A stretch of DNA of 54,554 nucleotides from assembly GCF_002551005.1 (NCBI RefSeq), contig NZ_NVOY01000042.1, positions 1-54,554 on the forward strand, given 5' to 3'. The stretch comes from Bacillus pseudomycoides (GTDB lineage: Bacteria; Bacillota; Bacilli; Bacillales; Bacillaceae_G). The notes below the pieces were generated by a model. It had not been told where the DNA came from. It did no database searches and worked only from the letters and a program-made list of their open reading frames with translations. The number at the start of each line of letters is the position of its first letter. Position 1 is the first letter of the stretch. Shown here piece after piece: positions 33,581-41,896 of this stretch. Position numbers and translations under genes: made by a program.

Positions 33581-34780
33581 GTGAAGAAAAAGATATCGCT
33601 TTTGTTATTAGGGGTTTTATTAGCGGGAATGATGGCAGGGTGTACGGGTAAAGGAAATGATAATTCAGCCTCTACGAAAAATGAAGCAAGGACAAGTAAA
33701 GTAATTAAAATTGCCTCTGAATCCCCTCTTTCTGGTGGATCAGCTGCGTTTGGAGAATCTATTAAGCTTGGAACGCAGCTTGCGGTAGATAAACAAAAAG
33801 AAGAGTTTAAAAAACTAGGTTTTGAATTGCAATTTGTTCCGCAAGATGATCAAGGTGACCCGAAAAAAGGGGTTGCTAATGCTCAGTCTGTCGCGGCTGA
33901 TAAAGAGGTATTAGGCGTTGTCGGACATTTAATGTCAGGTGTATCTATTGCGGCTTCTGAAACGTATGAGAAAGCAAATCTTGTTATGGTATCACCATCT
34001 AGTACGGCAGTTGAATTAACAGAACGTGGATTAAAGAATGTTGCACGCCTTGTTGCAAGAGATGATTTCCAAGGTCCGGCGGCAGCGAAATATGCGCTTG
34101 AAACAATAAAGGCAAAAAATATTTTTGTAATTCAAGATAAAACGGCATACGGTACAGGGTTAGCTGACGCATTTAAAAAAGAAGCAGAAAAGCTAGGAGC
34201 AAAAATTGTTGGTTATGAAGGGATTACAGTAGGTGAGAAAGATTTTAGTGGTGTGTTAAACCAAGTTGTCGCGAAAAAACCCGATCTTGTGTATTTTGGT
34301 GGTATGTATTCAGAAGGATCCGTTTTAGTAAAACAAGCGCGTGAAAAAGGGCTTGCAGCACCAATTTTGGGTGGTGACGGTATCGATTCTCCAACAATGG
34401 GAGAAGTTGCAAAAGATGGATTAAAAGATACGTATTATACAACAGTAGCGACAGCACCAACAGTAACAGAGAAAGGGAAAACATTTGTAACAGAATATAA
34501 AGAGAAATTTAAAAAAGATGTGGAAGCATACTCTGCATACGGATATGATTCAGCTGGTGTTATTTTACAAGGAATAAAAGATGCTATTAAGAAAAATGAC
34601 GGTAAGTATCCAACACGTGAACAAGTACGCGATGCCGTTCGTGCTATAAAAGAATACGATGGCGTAATTACGAAAGTAGCCTTCGACGATAAAGGTGATA
34701 ACAAATTTGCTAAAGTTTACATTTATAAGTACGAAGGTGCGAAATATCCAGGAAAGCAAGAAGGAGAAGTAAGTAAATAA
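33581..34780 (+). CDS. Second LivJ-type substrate-binding lipoprotein
   Basis: A 399-residue paralogue of the binding protein at 27157. They share segments such as ESPLSGGSAAFGESIKLGTQ and RDDFQGPAAAKYALETIKAK, with a lipobox at MMAGC (Cys21). It starts at GTG 33581 after GGGGGAG. It has its own terminator and no permease or ATPase beside it, so it probably feeds the LivHMGF complex of the upstream operon, giving it a second substrate specificity or affinity. This is inference from family and layout. Confidence 0.85.
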   Translation: MKKKISLLLLGVLLAGMMAGCTGKGNDNSASTKNEARTSKVIKIASESPLSGGSAAFGESIKLGTQLAVDKQKEEFKKLGFELQFVPQDDQGDPKKGVANAQSVAADKEVLGVVGHLMSGVSIAASETYEKANLVMVSPSSTAVELTERGLKNVARLVARDDFQGPAAAKYALETIKAKNIFVIQDKTAYGTGLADAFKKEAEKLGAKIVGYEGITVGEKDFSGVLNQVVAKKPDLVYFGGMYSEGSVLVKQAREKGLAAPILGGDGIDSPTMGEVAKDGLKDTYYTTVATAPTVTEKGKTFVTEYKEKFKKDVEAYSAYGYDSAGVILQGIKDAIKKNDGKYPTREQVRDAVRAIKEYDGVITKVAFDDKGDNKFAKVYIYKYEGAKYPGKQEGEVSK

Positions 34781-34784
34781 TGGG

Positions 34785-34809
34785 AAAACCCGGCCTCGGC
34801 CGGGTTTTT
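34785..34809. terminator. Bidirectional terminator between livJ paralogue and tetR
   Basis: AAAACCCGGCC pairs with GGCCGGGTTTTT around TC. It lies between convergent genes and overlaps the stop of the minus-strand one. Confidence 0.88.
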
Positions 34810-35398
34810 AGTTTGGATTAGAAAGTCCATAGAAAAACATTGTGAGGATTTCTTTAGTTTGTTGTTCACGATGTTCACCAACTAAGTGTGTAACGAATTG
34901 ATCACTCATCTTAGAAAAAGCACCGATATATAACAAAATCATATCTTTTGAAAGATTTGGATTAATTTCTTTTTTCTGCTGTGCTTCTTCAATAAAGCGA
35001 AGAAAAAGGGGAAGCGCTTTTTCTTTTTGATATGTAAATAGAAAATTACGCAATTCTTCATCTGTTTGCATTGCTTGTTCAATCATTTCAGGATGTAAAC
35101 GGTGTATACTTTGTAATTTTTGAGTCATAATGCGCTGTATTTTTTCTTGAAAAGATAAGTCGCTCGTTAACAGTTCTTCATAATAATGGACCTCTTGAAT
35201 TGTAAACTCTTGAATGAGTTCACGAAATAAAGCATCTTTACTCCCAAAATGATTATATATTGTAACTTGTGAAACTTTAGCTTGCTTTGCAATATCTTCT
35301 ATTTTTACATCTTTATACCCATGTTTAGAAAATAACTCTAAGGCAGCGGCTTTAATGGCTTGTTTTTTCTTTTTTTTCACCTTTTCGAAACCGTTCAT
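34808..35398 (-). CDS. TetR-family transcriptional regulator
   Basis: A 196-residue regulator. The N-terminal helix-turn-helix spans about residues 13-58 (AALELFSKHGYKDVKIEDIA, then KVSQVTIYNHFGSKDALF); the C-terminal ligand-binding domain is unassigned. It is transcribed away from the ABC-2 exporter genes, and two palindromes with TTTTGAAAT half-sites lie between, so it most likely represses the exporter and itself. GGAGGTGA precedes the ATG. The inducer is unknown. Confidence 0.9.
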   Translation of the reverse strand: MNGFEKVKKKKKQAIKAAALELFSKHGYKDVKIEDIAKQAKVSQVTIYNHFGSKDALFRELIQEFTIQEVHYYEELLTSDLSFQEKIQRIMTQKLQSIHRLHPEMIEQAMQTDEELRNFLFTYQKEKALPLFLRFIEEAQQKKEINPNLSKDMILLYIGAFSKMSDQFVTHLVGEHREQQTKEILTMFFYGLSNPN

Positions 35399-35448
35399 AT
35401 TAAATCACCTCCACTCAAATATACAAGATATTAAGAATAGAAACAACA

Positions 35449-35482
35449 TTTTTGAAATATAGGCTTTATTAAATTTCAAAAA
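35449..35482. promoter_or_regulatory. TetR operator 1
   Basis: TTTTTGAAAT (35449-35458) and ATTTCAAAAA (35473-35482) are perfect inverted repeats with 14 nt between. It lies upstream of the exporter promoter and near the tetR start. Confidence 0.65.
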
Positions 35483-35485
35483 ATA

Positions 35486-35514
35486 TTGATTCCTTTGTAT
35501 CGGAGGAGTATAAT
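35486..35514 (+). promoter_or_regulatory. Sigma-A promoter of the ABC-2 exporter
   Basis: TTGATT (35486-35491), a 17-nt spacer, TATAAT (35509-35514). It sits exactly between the two palindromic operators. Confidence 0.75.
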
Positions 35515-35516
35515 AA

Positions 35517-35548
35517 TTTTGAAATATGATATATGAAATATTTCAAAA
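35517..35548. promoter_or_regulatory. TetR operator 2
   Basis: TTTTGAAATAT (35517-35527) and ATATTTCAAAA (35538-35548) are perfect 11-bp inverted repeats with a 10-nt spacer. It covers the likely transcription start, so bound repressor would block initiation. It shares its half-site with operator 1. Confidence 0.7.
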
Positions 35549-35560
35549 AGGGGTGATTTT

Positions 35561-36451
35561 ATGTTAATTGTTCAAAATGTAACGAAACAATTTTCAAACG
35601 GAAAAGGTTTATTCGATGTTTCATTTCAAGTAAAAGAAGGAGAAGTATTTGGTTATTTAGGCCCCAATGGTGCTGGAAAATCAACAACAATTCGTAATTT
35701 AATGGGTTTTATACAACCTACTTCTGGAACAGCGACGATTTTTGGACTTGATTGTTGGAAAGACGCAGCAAAAATTCAAAGAAGTGTTGGTTACTTACCA
35801 GGAGAGATTTCTTTTATTGAAGGAATGAATGGGCTGGAATTTTTACAACTTATGCAAGGAATGCGTGGGATGAAGAATAACGGCCGCCGTGATGAATTAA
35901 TTGAACGCTTTCAGTTTGATGTGAAAACGCCTATTCGAAAAATGTCTAAAGGAATGAAACAAAAGGTAGGGATTGTAGCAGCCTTTATGCATGATCCTGC
36001 TGTGCTCATTTTAGATGAACCAACTTCAGGTTTAGATCCGCTCATGCAGCAGTTATTTGTAGATCTTATTTTAGAAGGAAAACAAAAAGGGAAAACCATT
36101 TTTATGTCTTCCCATATTTTCACAGAAATTGAACGAACATGTGACCGAGTGGGGATTATTAAAGAAGGACGATTATTAACAGTTGAAAATATTCATGATT
36201 TGCGAGCGAAACAAAGGCAAGTGATTGATGTGACAGTATCTTCGCATGAAGAGTTACAGTCATTAAAGAAAACAACGTTACAAATTGAAAGTGTACAAGG
36301 GAATACAGCTTCTATTATTGTACAAGGAAATTATAATGAGCTTCTTCAAACATTAGCGCAGTACAATGTAATTGGTTTTCAGGTGAGAACAATGGATTTA
36401 GAAAATATCTTTATGCATTATTATGATGCGGAGGGAGAAGATCGGTTATGA
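35561..36451 (+). CDS. ABC-2 exporter ATPase
   Basis: A 296-residue ATPase with Walker A GPNGAGKSTT near residues 36-45, Q-loop GYLPGE, signature KMSKGMKQKVG, Walker B VLILDEPTSGLDP and H-loop MSSHIFTEIERT. The C-terminal ~80 residues are the accessory domain common in drug or lantibiotic exporters. It probably exports a toxic compound sensed by the divergent TetR. GGGGTGA precedes the ATG. The next gene overlaps its stop (ATGA). Confidence 0.9.
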   Translation: MLIVQNVTKQFSNGKGLFDVSFQVKEGEVFGYLGPNGAGKSTTIRNLMGFIQPTSGTATIFGLDCWKDAAKIQRSVGYLPGEISFIEGMNGLEFLQLMQGMRGMKNNGRRDELIERFQFDVKTPIRKMSKGMKQKVGIVAAFMHDPAVLILDEPTSGLDPLMQQLFVDLILEGKQKGKTIFMSSHIFTEIERTCDRVGIIKEGRLLTVENIHDLRAKQRQVIDVTVSSHEELQSLKKTTLQIESVQGNTASIIVQGNYNELLQTLAQYNVIGFQVRTMDLENIFMHYYDAEGEDRL

Positions 36452-37254
36452 GTAAAGCGTTATTTGTTGCTAGTTTAAAAGCAAATGCAAGAATGATTTT
36501 GAACTATGCTATCGGTTCCGTTCTTTATTTATGGTTACTCATTTGGATCTTTCCATCGATTTCATCTGCAAAGGGAATAGATGAAATAATGAAAGCGATG
36601 CCGAAAGGGGTTTTAAAAGCAGTAGGGTTTGAAAAAGGGTTTAACCAATTGAGTGATTTTTTAGCTGGAGAATATTATGGGTTAATCTTTGTTTTGCTAT
36701 TAATGGTGTATAGTATTTTAGCATCGACACAACTCGTTGCTCATCTAGTTGATAGAGGATCGATGGCATATTTATTATCGACATCTGTTTCACGTACAAA
36801 GGTAATTTTGACACAAGCATCTGTCTTAATCATCGGATTATTTACAATCGTTATAGCTACTTATCTTGGCGGTTTAGCTGGGGCAGAATGGCTAATTGAA
36901 AAAGTATCCCTTGATAAAGTACTATTTTTAAAACTCAATTTTCTAGGTGGACTCGTATTTCTTGTTATTTGTGCCTATTCATTTTTCTTTTCCTGTTTAC
37001 TGAATGATGAAAAGAAAGCGCTAAGTATTTCTACGGGTATAACAGTATTGTTTTATGGATTAGATATGATAGGGAAATTGAGTGAGAAATTGGAATGGAT
37101 GAGAAATCTATCTATATTTAGTCTGTATCGCCCGCAAGAAATTGTGGATGGAACATATAACATATGGCCGGCAAGCATTGGTTTACTTGCAGCATCTTGT
37201 ATTCTCTTAGTAATAGCTGTTATGTTGTTTAAGAGAAGAGATTTACCTCTATAA
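36448..37254 (+). CDS. ABC-2 exporter permease
   Basis: A 268-residue membrane protein with about six helices (for example LIFVLLLMVYSILASTQLV, VLIIGLFTIVIATYLGG, LLAASCILLVIAVMLF). The ATG overlaps the ATPase stop by four bases, so both are made together. Length and layout match ABC-2 exporter permeases. The substrate is unknown. Confidence 0.85.
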   Translation: MSKALFVASLKANARMILNYAIGSVLYLWLLIWIFPSISSAKGIDEIMKAMPKGVLKAVGFEKGFNQLSDFLAGEYYGLIFVLLLMVYSILASTQLVAHLVDRGSMAYLLSTSVSRTKVILTQASVLIIGLFTIVIATYLGGLAGAEWLIEKVSLDKVLFLKLNFLGGLVFLVICAYSFFFSCLLNDEKKALSISTGITVLFYGLDMIGKLSEKLEWMRNLSIFSLYRPQEIVDGTYNIWPASIGLLAASCILLVIAVMLFKRRDLPL

Positions 37255-37284
37255 AGATGTTATATAAACATTATAAAAAATACA

Positions 37285-37328
37285 AACAACCTTGTTTCGC
37301 TATTCAACTGAGATAAGGTTGTTTTTTG
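37285..37328 (+). terminator. Terminator of the TetR-regulated exporter operon
   Basis: AACAACCTT (37285-37293) pairs with AAGGTTGTT (37315-37323), followed by TTTTG. The 21-nt loop is long. Confidence 0.7.
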
Positions 37329-37329
37329 T

Positions 37330-37735
37330 TGTAATAACGGCTATATGCCTAAAATAATAATATTTATTTGAGACAGCTTATGTAAAAAGATCTATTCAAG
37401 TAGAAAAACTGACATAAATTTAAGAGAAGAGAGTAGGTGAAGATGTCTTTCAACAACTTATCTGTTGAAAAATCAAAGTGAATGAATTTATTTAATGTAA
37501 GAAAGAATAGGAAGATTACTTTTGATGTGTTAAGTAAAAAATGAATTTGTCAGACAAAACATAAGAGGCGCAAAAGAAAGGAGAGAAGGAAGAAATGTAT
37601 AGGAATACAATATCATTCAAATAATTGTTTTATACGAGTTTAACAAAGTAGTAATAAACAAAAGAGTTATAGCATTCATATAGTGAGGGGGCTATTTTTG
37701 GGAGTTTTTTATAGAATAGATTATTAGTACTACTG
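37330..37735. other. Intergenic stretch with no recognisable gene
   Basis: This AT-rich ~400-bp stretch has stops in all frames. The longest candidate with a ribosome-binding-like sequence is a 12-codon ORF, MSFNNLSVEKSK, at about 37443. No repeat, RNA or transposon fragment is recognised. Confidence 0.5.
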
Positions 37736-37771
37736 TAACGAAATTTTTTTTTGAATTTTCGATAATATAAT

Positions 37772-37856
37772 TTTACAAAACAAGGAAATAGAGTAGAATA
37801 TCAATTAGCGGAATTTTCTGATAGTTAATAGTGATATGAAGTTATCAGAAAATTCC
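37772..37856 (+). promoter_or_regulatory. oppA1 promoter and hairpin leader with CodY-like arms
   Basis: TTTACA (37772-37777), a 16-nt spacer, TAGAAT (37794-37799). A perfect 14-bp hairpin follows in the transcript: GGAATTTTCTGATA (37810-37823) with TATCAGAAAATTCC (37843-37856). AATTTTCTGATAGTT matches the CodY box AATTTTCWGAAAATT at 13 of 15 positions. Both other oppA copies have the same arrangement. Confidence 0.65.
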
Positions 37857-37897
37857 TGGTAGTTAGTATCGTACATGAAAATTAGGGAGGGTACAAA

Positions 37898-39601
37898 ATG
37901 AAAAAAATCACTGCTGTAGTAGCACCAGTATTAGCGATGAGCGTGGCGCTAACAGCATGTTCTGGAGCGGGGGACAAAAAAGAAAAAGTAAGTACAGAGC
38001 CGAAAAATGGAGACAAACAAAAAGAAGGTAAGTTAGCGGCAAAACAAGTGTTAAACTTAGTAGAAACACAAGAAATTCCTTCAATGGATTCTTCTAAAGC
38101 AACTGATGCAGTGTCTTTCCTTACTTTAAATAACGTAATGGAAGGGTTATATCGTCTTGATAAAGACCAAAAACCAACTCCAGGTGTGGCGGAATCATAT
38201 AAAAAGAGCGATGATGGTAAAAAATATACATTTAAACTTCGTAAAGATGCAAAATGGTCAAATGGAGACCCTGTAACAGCAAAAGATTTCGTTTTTGCAT
38301 GGAAACGTCTGCTAGATCCCAAAACAGCTGCTGAATATGCATTCATTATGTATGATGTGAAAAATGCACAGGCAATAAATGAAGGGAAACAACCAGCAGA
38401 TTCTTTAGGTGTAAAAGCTGTTGATGACTATACATTAGAGGTGGAATTAGACAATCCAGTTCCATATTTCATTCAATTAACAACATTTGGATCTTTCTAT
38501 CCGTTAAATGAAAAAGTTGTAAAAGAAAAAGGTGATAGATACGGTTTAGAAGCAGACACGTTAGTGTACAATGGTCCATTCGCAATGACAGAATGGAAAC
38601 ATGAACAAGGATGGAAGCTGAAGAAAAATGATCAATATTGGGATAAAAAAACAGTTAAGTTAGAAGAAATTAATTTCAGTGTTGTAAAAGAATTATCAAC
38701 TAGCGTTAACTTATACGAAAGTGGTCAAATCGATCGCATAGGTTTAAGTGCTGAATATGTAGATAAATTTAAATCGAGAAAAGATGAATTTGGAACTTAT
38801 GTAGAGCCATCTACGTTCTTCTTACGCTTAAATCAAAAACGAATGAAAGAACAAGATACACCTTTAAAAAATAAAAAGCTTCGTCAAGCGATTGCAAAAG
38901 GGTTTGATAAGAAAGCATTGGCAAATGTAATTTTAAATAACGGTTCTATACCAGCAGATTATCTTGTACCAACTGAATTCGTAAAAGGTCCGGATGATAA
39001 AGACTTCCGTAAAGTGAACGGTGATGTAAAAGCTGTAGCATTTGATACGAAAGAAGCAAAAAAGCTTTGGGAAGAAGCGAAAAAAGAATTAGGAAAGAAT
39101 GAAATTACTCTAGAATTATTAAACTTTGATAACGACAATTCGAAAAAACTTGGTGAGTACTTAAAAGAACAGTTAGAGAAAAACTTGCCAGGCTTAAAAA
39201 TTAACTTGAAAAATCAACCGTTTAAACAAAAATTAAAATTAGAAACAGCACAAGACTTCGATATTTCTTTCGGTGGTTGGGGTCCTGATTATGCAGATCC
39301 GATGACATATATCGATATGTTTGAAACGACAAACTCTCATAATCAAATGAGTTTTTCAAATAAGGAGTATGATGAGATTATTAAAAAAGGTAAAACAGAT
39401 TTATTAACTCAACCGAAAACTCGTTGGGAACAACTTGCAAAGGCAGAGAAAATATTACTTGATGAAGCTGCAATTGCACCAGTTTACCAACGTGGAGCTT
39501 CCTTCATACAACGTCCAACTGTACACAATATTTACAAGCATAATGTTGGAGGCGATTTCAGCTACAAATGGGCATATATCACTGAAAAAGACAGTAAATA
39601 A
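37898..39601 (+). CDS. Oligopeptide ABC transporter substrate-binding lipoprotein (OppA paralogue 1)
   Basis: A 567-residue extracytoplasmic peptide-binding protein of the SBP-5 family. The lipobox is LTACSG (Cys21), and the family segment KWSNGDPVTAKDFVFAWKRL lies near residues 121-140. It captures peptides for an Opp-type importer, but no oppBCDF genes lie here, so it must use a complex encoded elsewhere. GGGAGGG precedes the ATG. It is the first of three tandem copies that share leader, signal sequence and most of the protein. Confidence 0.92.
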   Translation: MKKITAVVAPVLAMSVALTACSGAGDKKEKVSTEPKNGDKQKEGKLAAKQVLNLVETQEIPSMDSSKATDAVSFLTLNNVMEGLYRLDKDQKPTPGVAESYKKSDDGKKYTFKLRKDAKWSNGDPVTAKDFVFAWKRLLDPKTAAEYAFIMYDVKNAQAINEGKQPADSLGVKAVDDYTLEVELDNPVPYFIQLTTFGSFYPLNEKVVKEKGDRYGLEADTLVYNGPFAMTEWKHEQGWKLKKNDQYWDKKTVKLEEINFSVVKELSTSVNLYESGQIDRIGLSAEYVDKFKSRKDEFGTYVEPSTFFLRLNQKRMKEQDTPLKNKKLRQAIAKGFDKKALANVILNNGSIPADYLVPTEFVKGPDDKDFRKVNGDVKAVAFDTKEAKKLWEEAKKELGKNEITLELLNFDNDNSKKLGEYLKEQLEKNLPGLKINLKNQPFKQKLKLETAQDFDISFGGWGPDYADPMTYIDMFETTNSHNQMSFSNKEYDEIIKKGKTDLLTQPKTRWEQLAKAEKILLDEAAIAPVYQRGASFIQRPTVHNIYKHNVGGDFSYKWAYITEKDSK

Positions 39602-39607
39602 TCACTA

Positions 39608-39640
39608 GAAAAGAGGATGCGATATCGTATCCTCTTTTCG
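39608..39640 (+). terminator. Terminator of oppA paralogue 1
   Basis: GAAAAGAGGAT pairs with ATCCTCTTTTC around GCGATATCGT. A near-identical terminator follows paralogue 2. Confidence 0.85.
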
Positions 39641-39765
39641 CTGTGTACATTTTGACATGTGATGAATATATATGCAAACACGAAATGGAAGTTTTAATTA
39701 TTTTAATAGAATGAATATAAATATTACTGTATTAAAATAATTTTCTGATTTTTTAATAATATAAC

Positions 39766-39855
39766 TTTACAAAGCAGAAAAAAATAGTAGAATGTTAATT
39801 AATAGGAATTTTCTGATAACTATATAGAAAAATAAAGTTATTAAAAAATTTTTCA
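39766..39855 (+). promoter_or_regulatory. oppA2 promoter and degenerate hairpin leader
   Basis: TTTACA (39766-39771), 16 nt, TAGAAT (39788-39793). The left arm GGAATTTTCTGATAAC (39805-39820) is kept, but the right arm has diverged to GTTATTAAAAAATT, so the hairpin is weakened compared with paralogues 1 and 3. AATTTTCTGATTTTT at 39739-39753, upstream of the -35, matches the CodY box at 12 of 15. Confidence 0.6.
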
Positions 39856-39893
39856 TAGTTACTATCGTACATATAAATTAGGGAGGGTACAAA

Positions 39894-41600
39894 ATGAAAA
39901 AAAAGATGAAAAAAATCACAGCTGTAGTAGCACCAGTATTAGCAATGAGTGTGGCACTAACAGCATGTTCTGGGGCAGGGGACAAAAAAGCAAGTACAGA
40001 GCCGAAAAATGGTGACCAAAAAACAGAAGGTAAGTTAGCAGCAAAACAAGTGCTAAACTTAGTAGAAGCAAATGAAATTCCTTCAATGGATGTTTCAAAA
40101 TCAACAGATACAGTTTCTTCTCTTATCTTAGGGAATACGATGGAAGGGTTATATCGTCTTGATAAAGATAATAAGCCTATTCCAGGTATCGCAGAATCTT
40201 ATAAAAAGAGCGATGATAGTAAAAAATATACATTTAAACTTCGTAAAGACGCAAAATGGTCAAATGGAGACCCTGTAACAGCAAAAGACTTTGTATTTGC
40301 GTGGCAGCGTCTGTTAGATCCGAAAACAGCAGCTGAATATGCATTTATTGCATATGATTTAAAAAATGGAAAAGCGATTAACGAAGGAAAATCACCGGTT
40401 GACTCTTTAGGAGCAAAAGCAGTAGATGATTACACATTAGAAGTAGAATTAGATAATCCTGTTCCATATTTCCTTGGCTTAACCGCATTTACGTCTTTCT
40501 TACCGCTAAATGAGAAAGTTGTAAAAGAACATGGAGATAAATACGGTTTAGAAGCTGATAAGATGGTTTATAATGGACCGTTTAAAATGACAGAATGGAA
40601 GCATGAACAAGGATGGAAAGTACAGAAAAACGATCAATACTGGGATAAAGCAAATGTTAAGTTAGATGAAATCAATTGGAGTGTTGTAAAAGAACAATCT
40701 ACTCGTGTGAATTTATATGAAAGCGGCCAACTTGATCGTGTTGGTTTAACAGCTGAATACGTTGATAAATATAAAGCAAATAAAGATGAATTTGGAACGC
40801 AGCTAGAACCGTCAACGTTCTTCTTACGTTTAAACCAAAAGCGTAACGGTCAAGATACAGTATTTAAGAATAAGAAAGTTCGTCAAGCAATTGCAATGGC
40901 ATTTGATAAAAAAGCATTAGCAAATGTTATCTTAAATGATGGTTCTAAACCAGTAGATGCCCTTATTCCAGAAAAATTTGCTGCAGGCCCAGATGGGAAG
41001 GATTACCATGAAACATTTAAATCTACAGGCATCAAAACTGATGTGAAGAAAGCGAAACAAGTTTGGGAAGAAGCGAAAAAAGAACTTGGTAAAGAAGAAG
41101 TAACAGTTGAGTTCTTAAACTATGATACAGACAATGCAAAGAAAATTGGTGAATACTTAAAAGAACAGCTTGAGAAAAACTTACCAGGTTTAAAAGTGAA
41201 TATGAAACTTCAGCCGTTTAAGCAAAAATTAAAATTAGAAACAGCACAAGATTATGATCTGTCTTATGCGGGCTGGAACCCAGATTATGCGGATCCAATG
41301 ACATTCTTAGATATGTTCCAAACGGGAAATCCACAAAATGAAATGGGCTATTCAAATGCGAAATATGATGAGATTATTAAGAAGTCTCAAGGTGAATTGC
41401 TAACAGATCCGAAAAAACGCTGGGAAGAAATGGGGAAAGCTGAAAAAATCCTACTGGAGGATGAAGCAGCGCTCGTACCGATGTTCCAAAGTGGAAGATC
41501 ATTCTTACAACGTCCTACTGTACACAATATTTATAAGCACAACGTTGGTTCCCAATTCAGCTACAAATGGGCATATATCACTGAAAAAGAAGGTAAATAA
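39894..41600 (+). CDS. Oligopeptide ABC transporter substrate-binding lipoprotein (OppA paralogue 2)
   Basis: A 568-residue SBP-5 protein, a tandem duplicate of the genes on both sides, with lipobox LTACSG and the same KWSNGDPVTAKDFVFAWQRL segment. It differs from paralogue 1 in the peptide pocket region (for example LGLTAFTSFLPLNEKVVKEH in place of IQLTTFGSFYPLNEKVVKEK), so specificity may have shifted. GGGAGGG at 39881-39887 is 6 nt before ATG 39894, so that start is preferred over the ATG at 39906. Confidence 0.92.
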   Translation: MKKKMKKITAVVAPVLAMSVALTACSGAGDKKASTEPKNGDQKTEGKLAAKQVLNLVEANEIPSMDVSKSTDTVSSLILGNTMEGLYRLDKDNKPIPGIAESYKKSDDSKKYTFKLRKDAKWSNGDPVTAKDFVFAWQRLLDPKTAAEYAFIAYDLKNGKAINEGKSPVDSLGAKAVDDYTLEVELDNPVPYFLGLTAFTSFLPLNEKVVKEHGDKYGLEADKMVYNGPFKMTEWKHEQGWKVQKNDQYWDKANVKLDEINWSVVKEQSTRVNLYESGQLDRVGLTAEYVDKYKANKDEFGTQLEPSTFFLRLNQKRNGQDTVFKNKKVRQAIAMAFDKKALANVILNDGSKPVDALIPEKFAAGPDGKDYHETFKSTGIKTDVKKAKQVWEEAKKELGKEEVTVEFLNYDTDNAKKIGEYLKEQLEKNLPGLKVNMKLQPFKQKLKLETAQDYDLSYAGWNPDYADPMTFLDMFQTGNPQNEMGYSNAKYDEIIKKSQGELLTDPKKRWEEMGKAEKILLEDEAALVPMFQSGRSFLQRPTVHNIYKHNVGSQFSYKWAYITEKEGK

Positions 41601-41606
41601 TGATTT

Positions 41607-41640
41607 GAAAAGAGGATGCGTATCGTATCCTCTTTTCTCT
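41607..41640 (+). terminator. Terminator of oppA paralogue 2
   Basis: GAAAAGAGGAT (41607-41617) pairs with ATCCTCTTTTC (41627-41637). Confidence 0.85.
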
Positions 41641-41768
41641 GTGCGCATTTTGAAGAGTGATGAATACATAAGCAGTAGTACACGAAATGGAAGTTTTACT
41701 TTATTTCATAGAATGTTTATAAATATTAGTGTAAAAAAATAATTTTTTGATTTTTTTAATAATAGCAC

Positions 41769-41853
41769 TTTACAAAATCAAAAAAAACAGTAGAATATTA
41801 ATTAATAGAAATTTTCTGATAACTATATAGAAATATGAAGTTATCAGAAAATT
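41769..41853 (+). promoter_or_regulatory. oppA3 promoter and perfect hairpin leader
   Basis: TTTACA (41769-41774), 16 nt, TAGAAT (41791-41796). AATTTTCTGATAACT (41810-41824) is the exact reverse complement of AGTTATCAGAAAATT (41839-41853), a 15-bp stem whose arms each match the CodY box at 13 of 15 positions. Confidence 0.65.
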
Positions 41854-41896
41854 ACTCATAGTTAGTATCATGCATAATAATTAGGGAGGGTACAAA

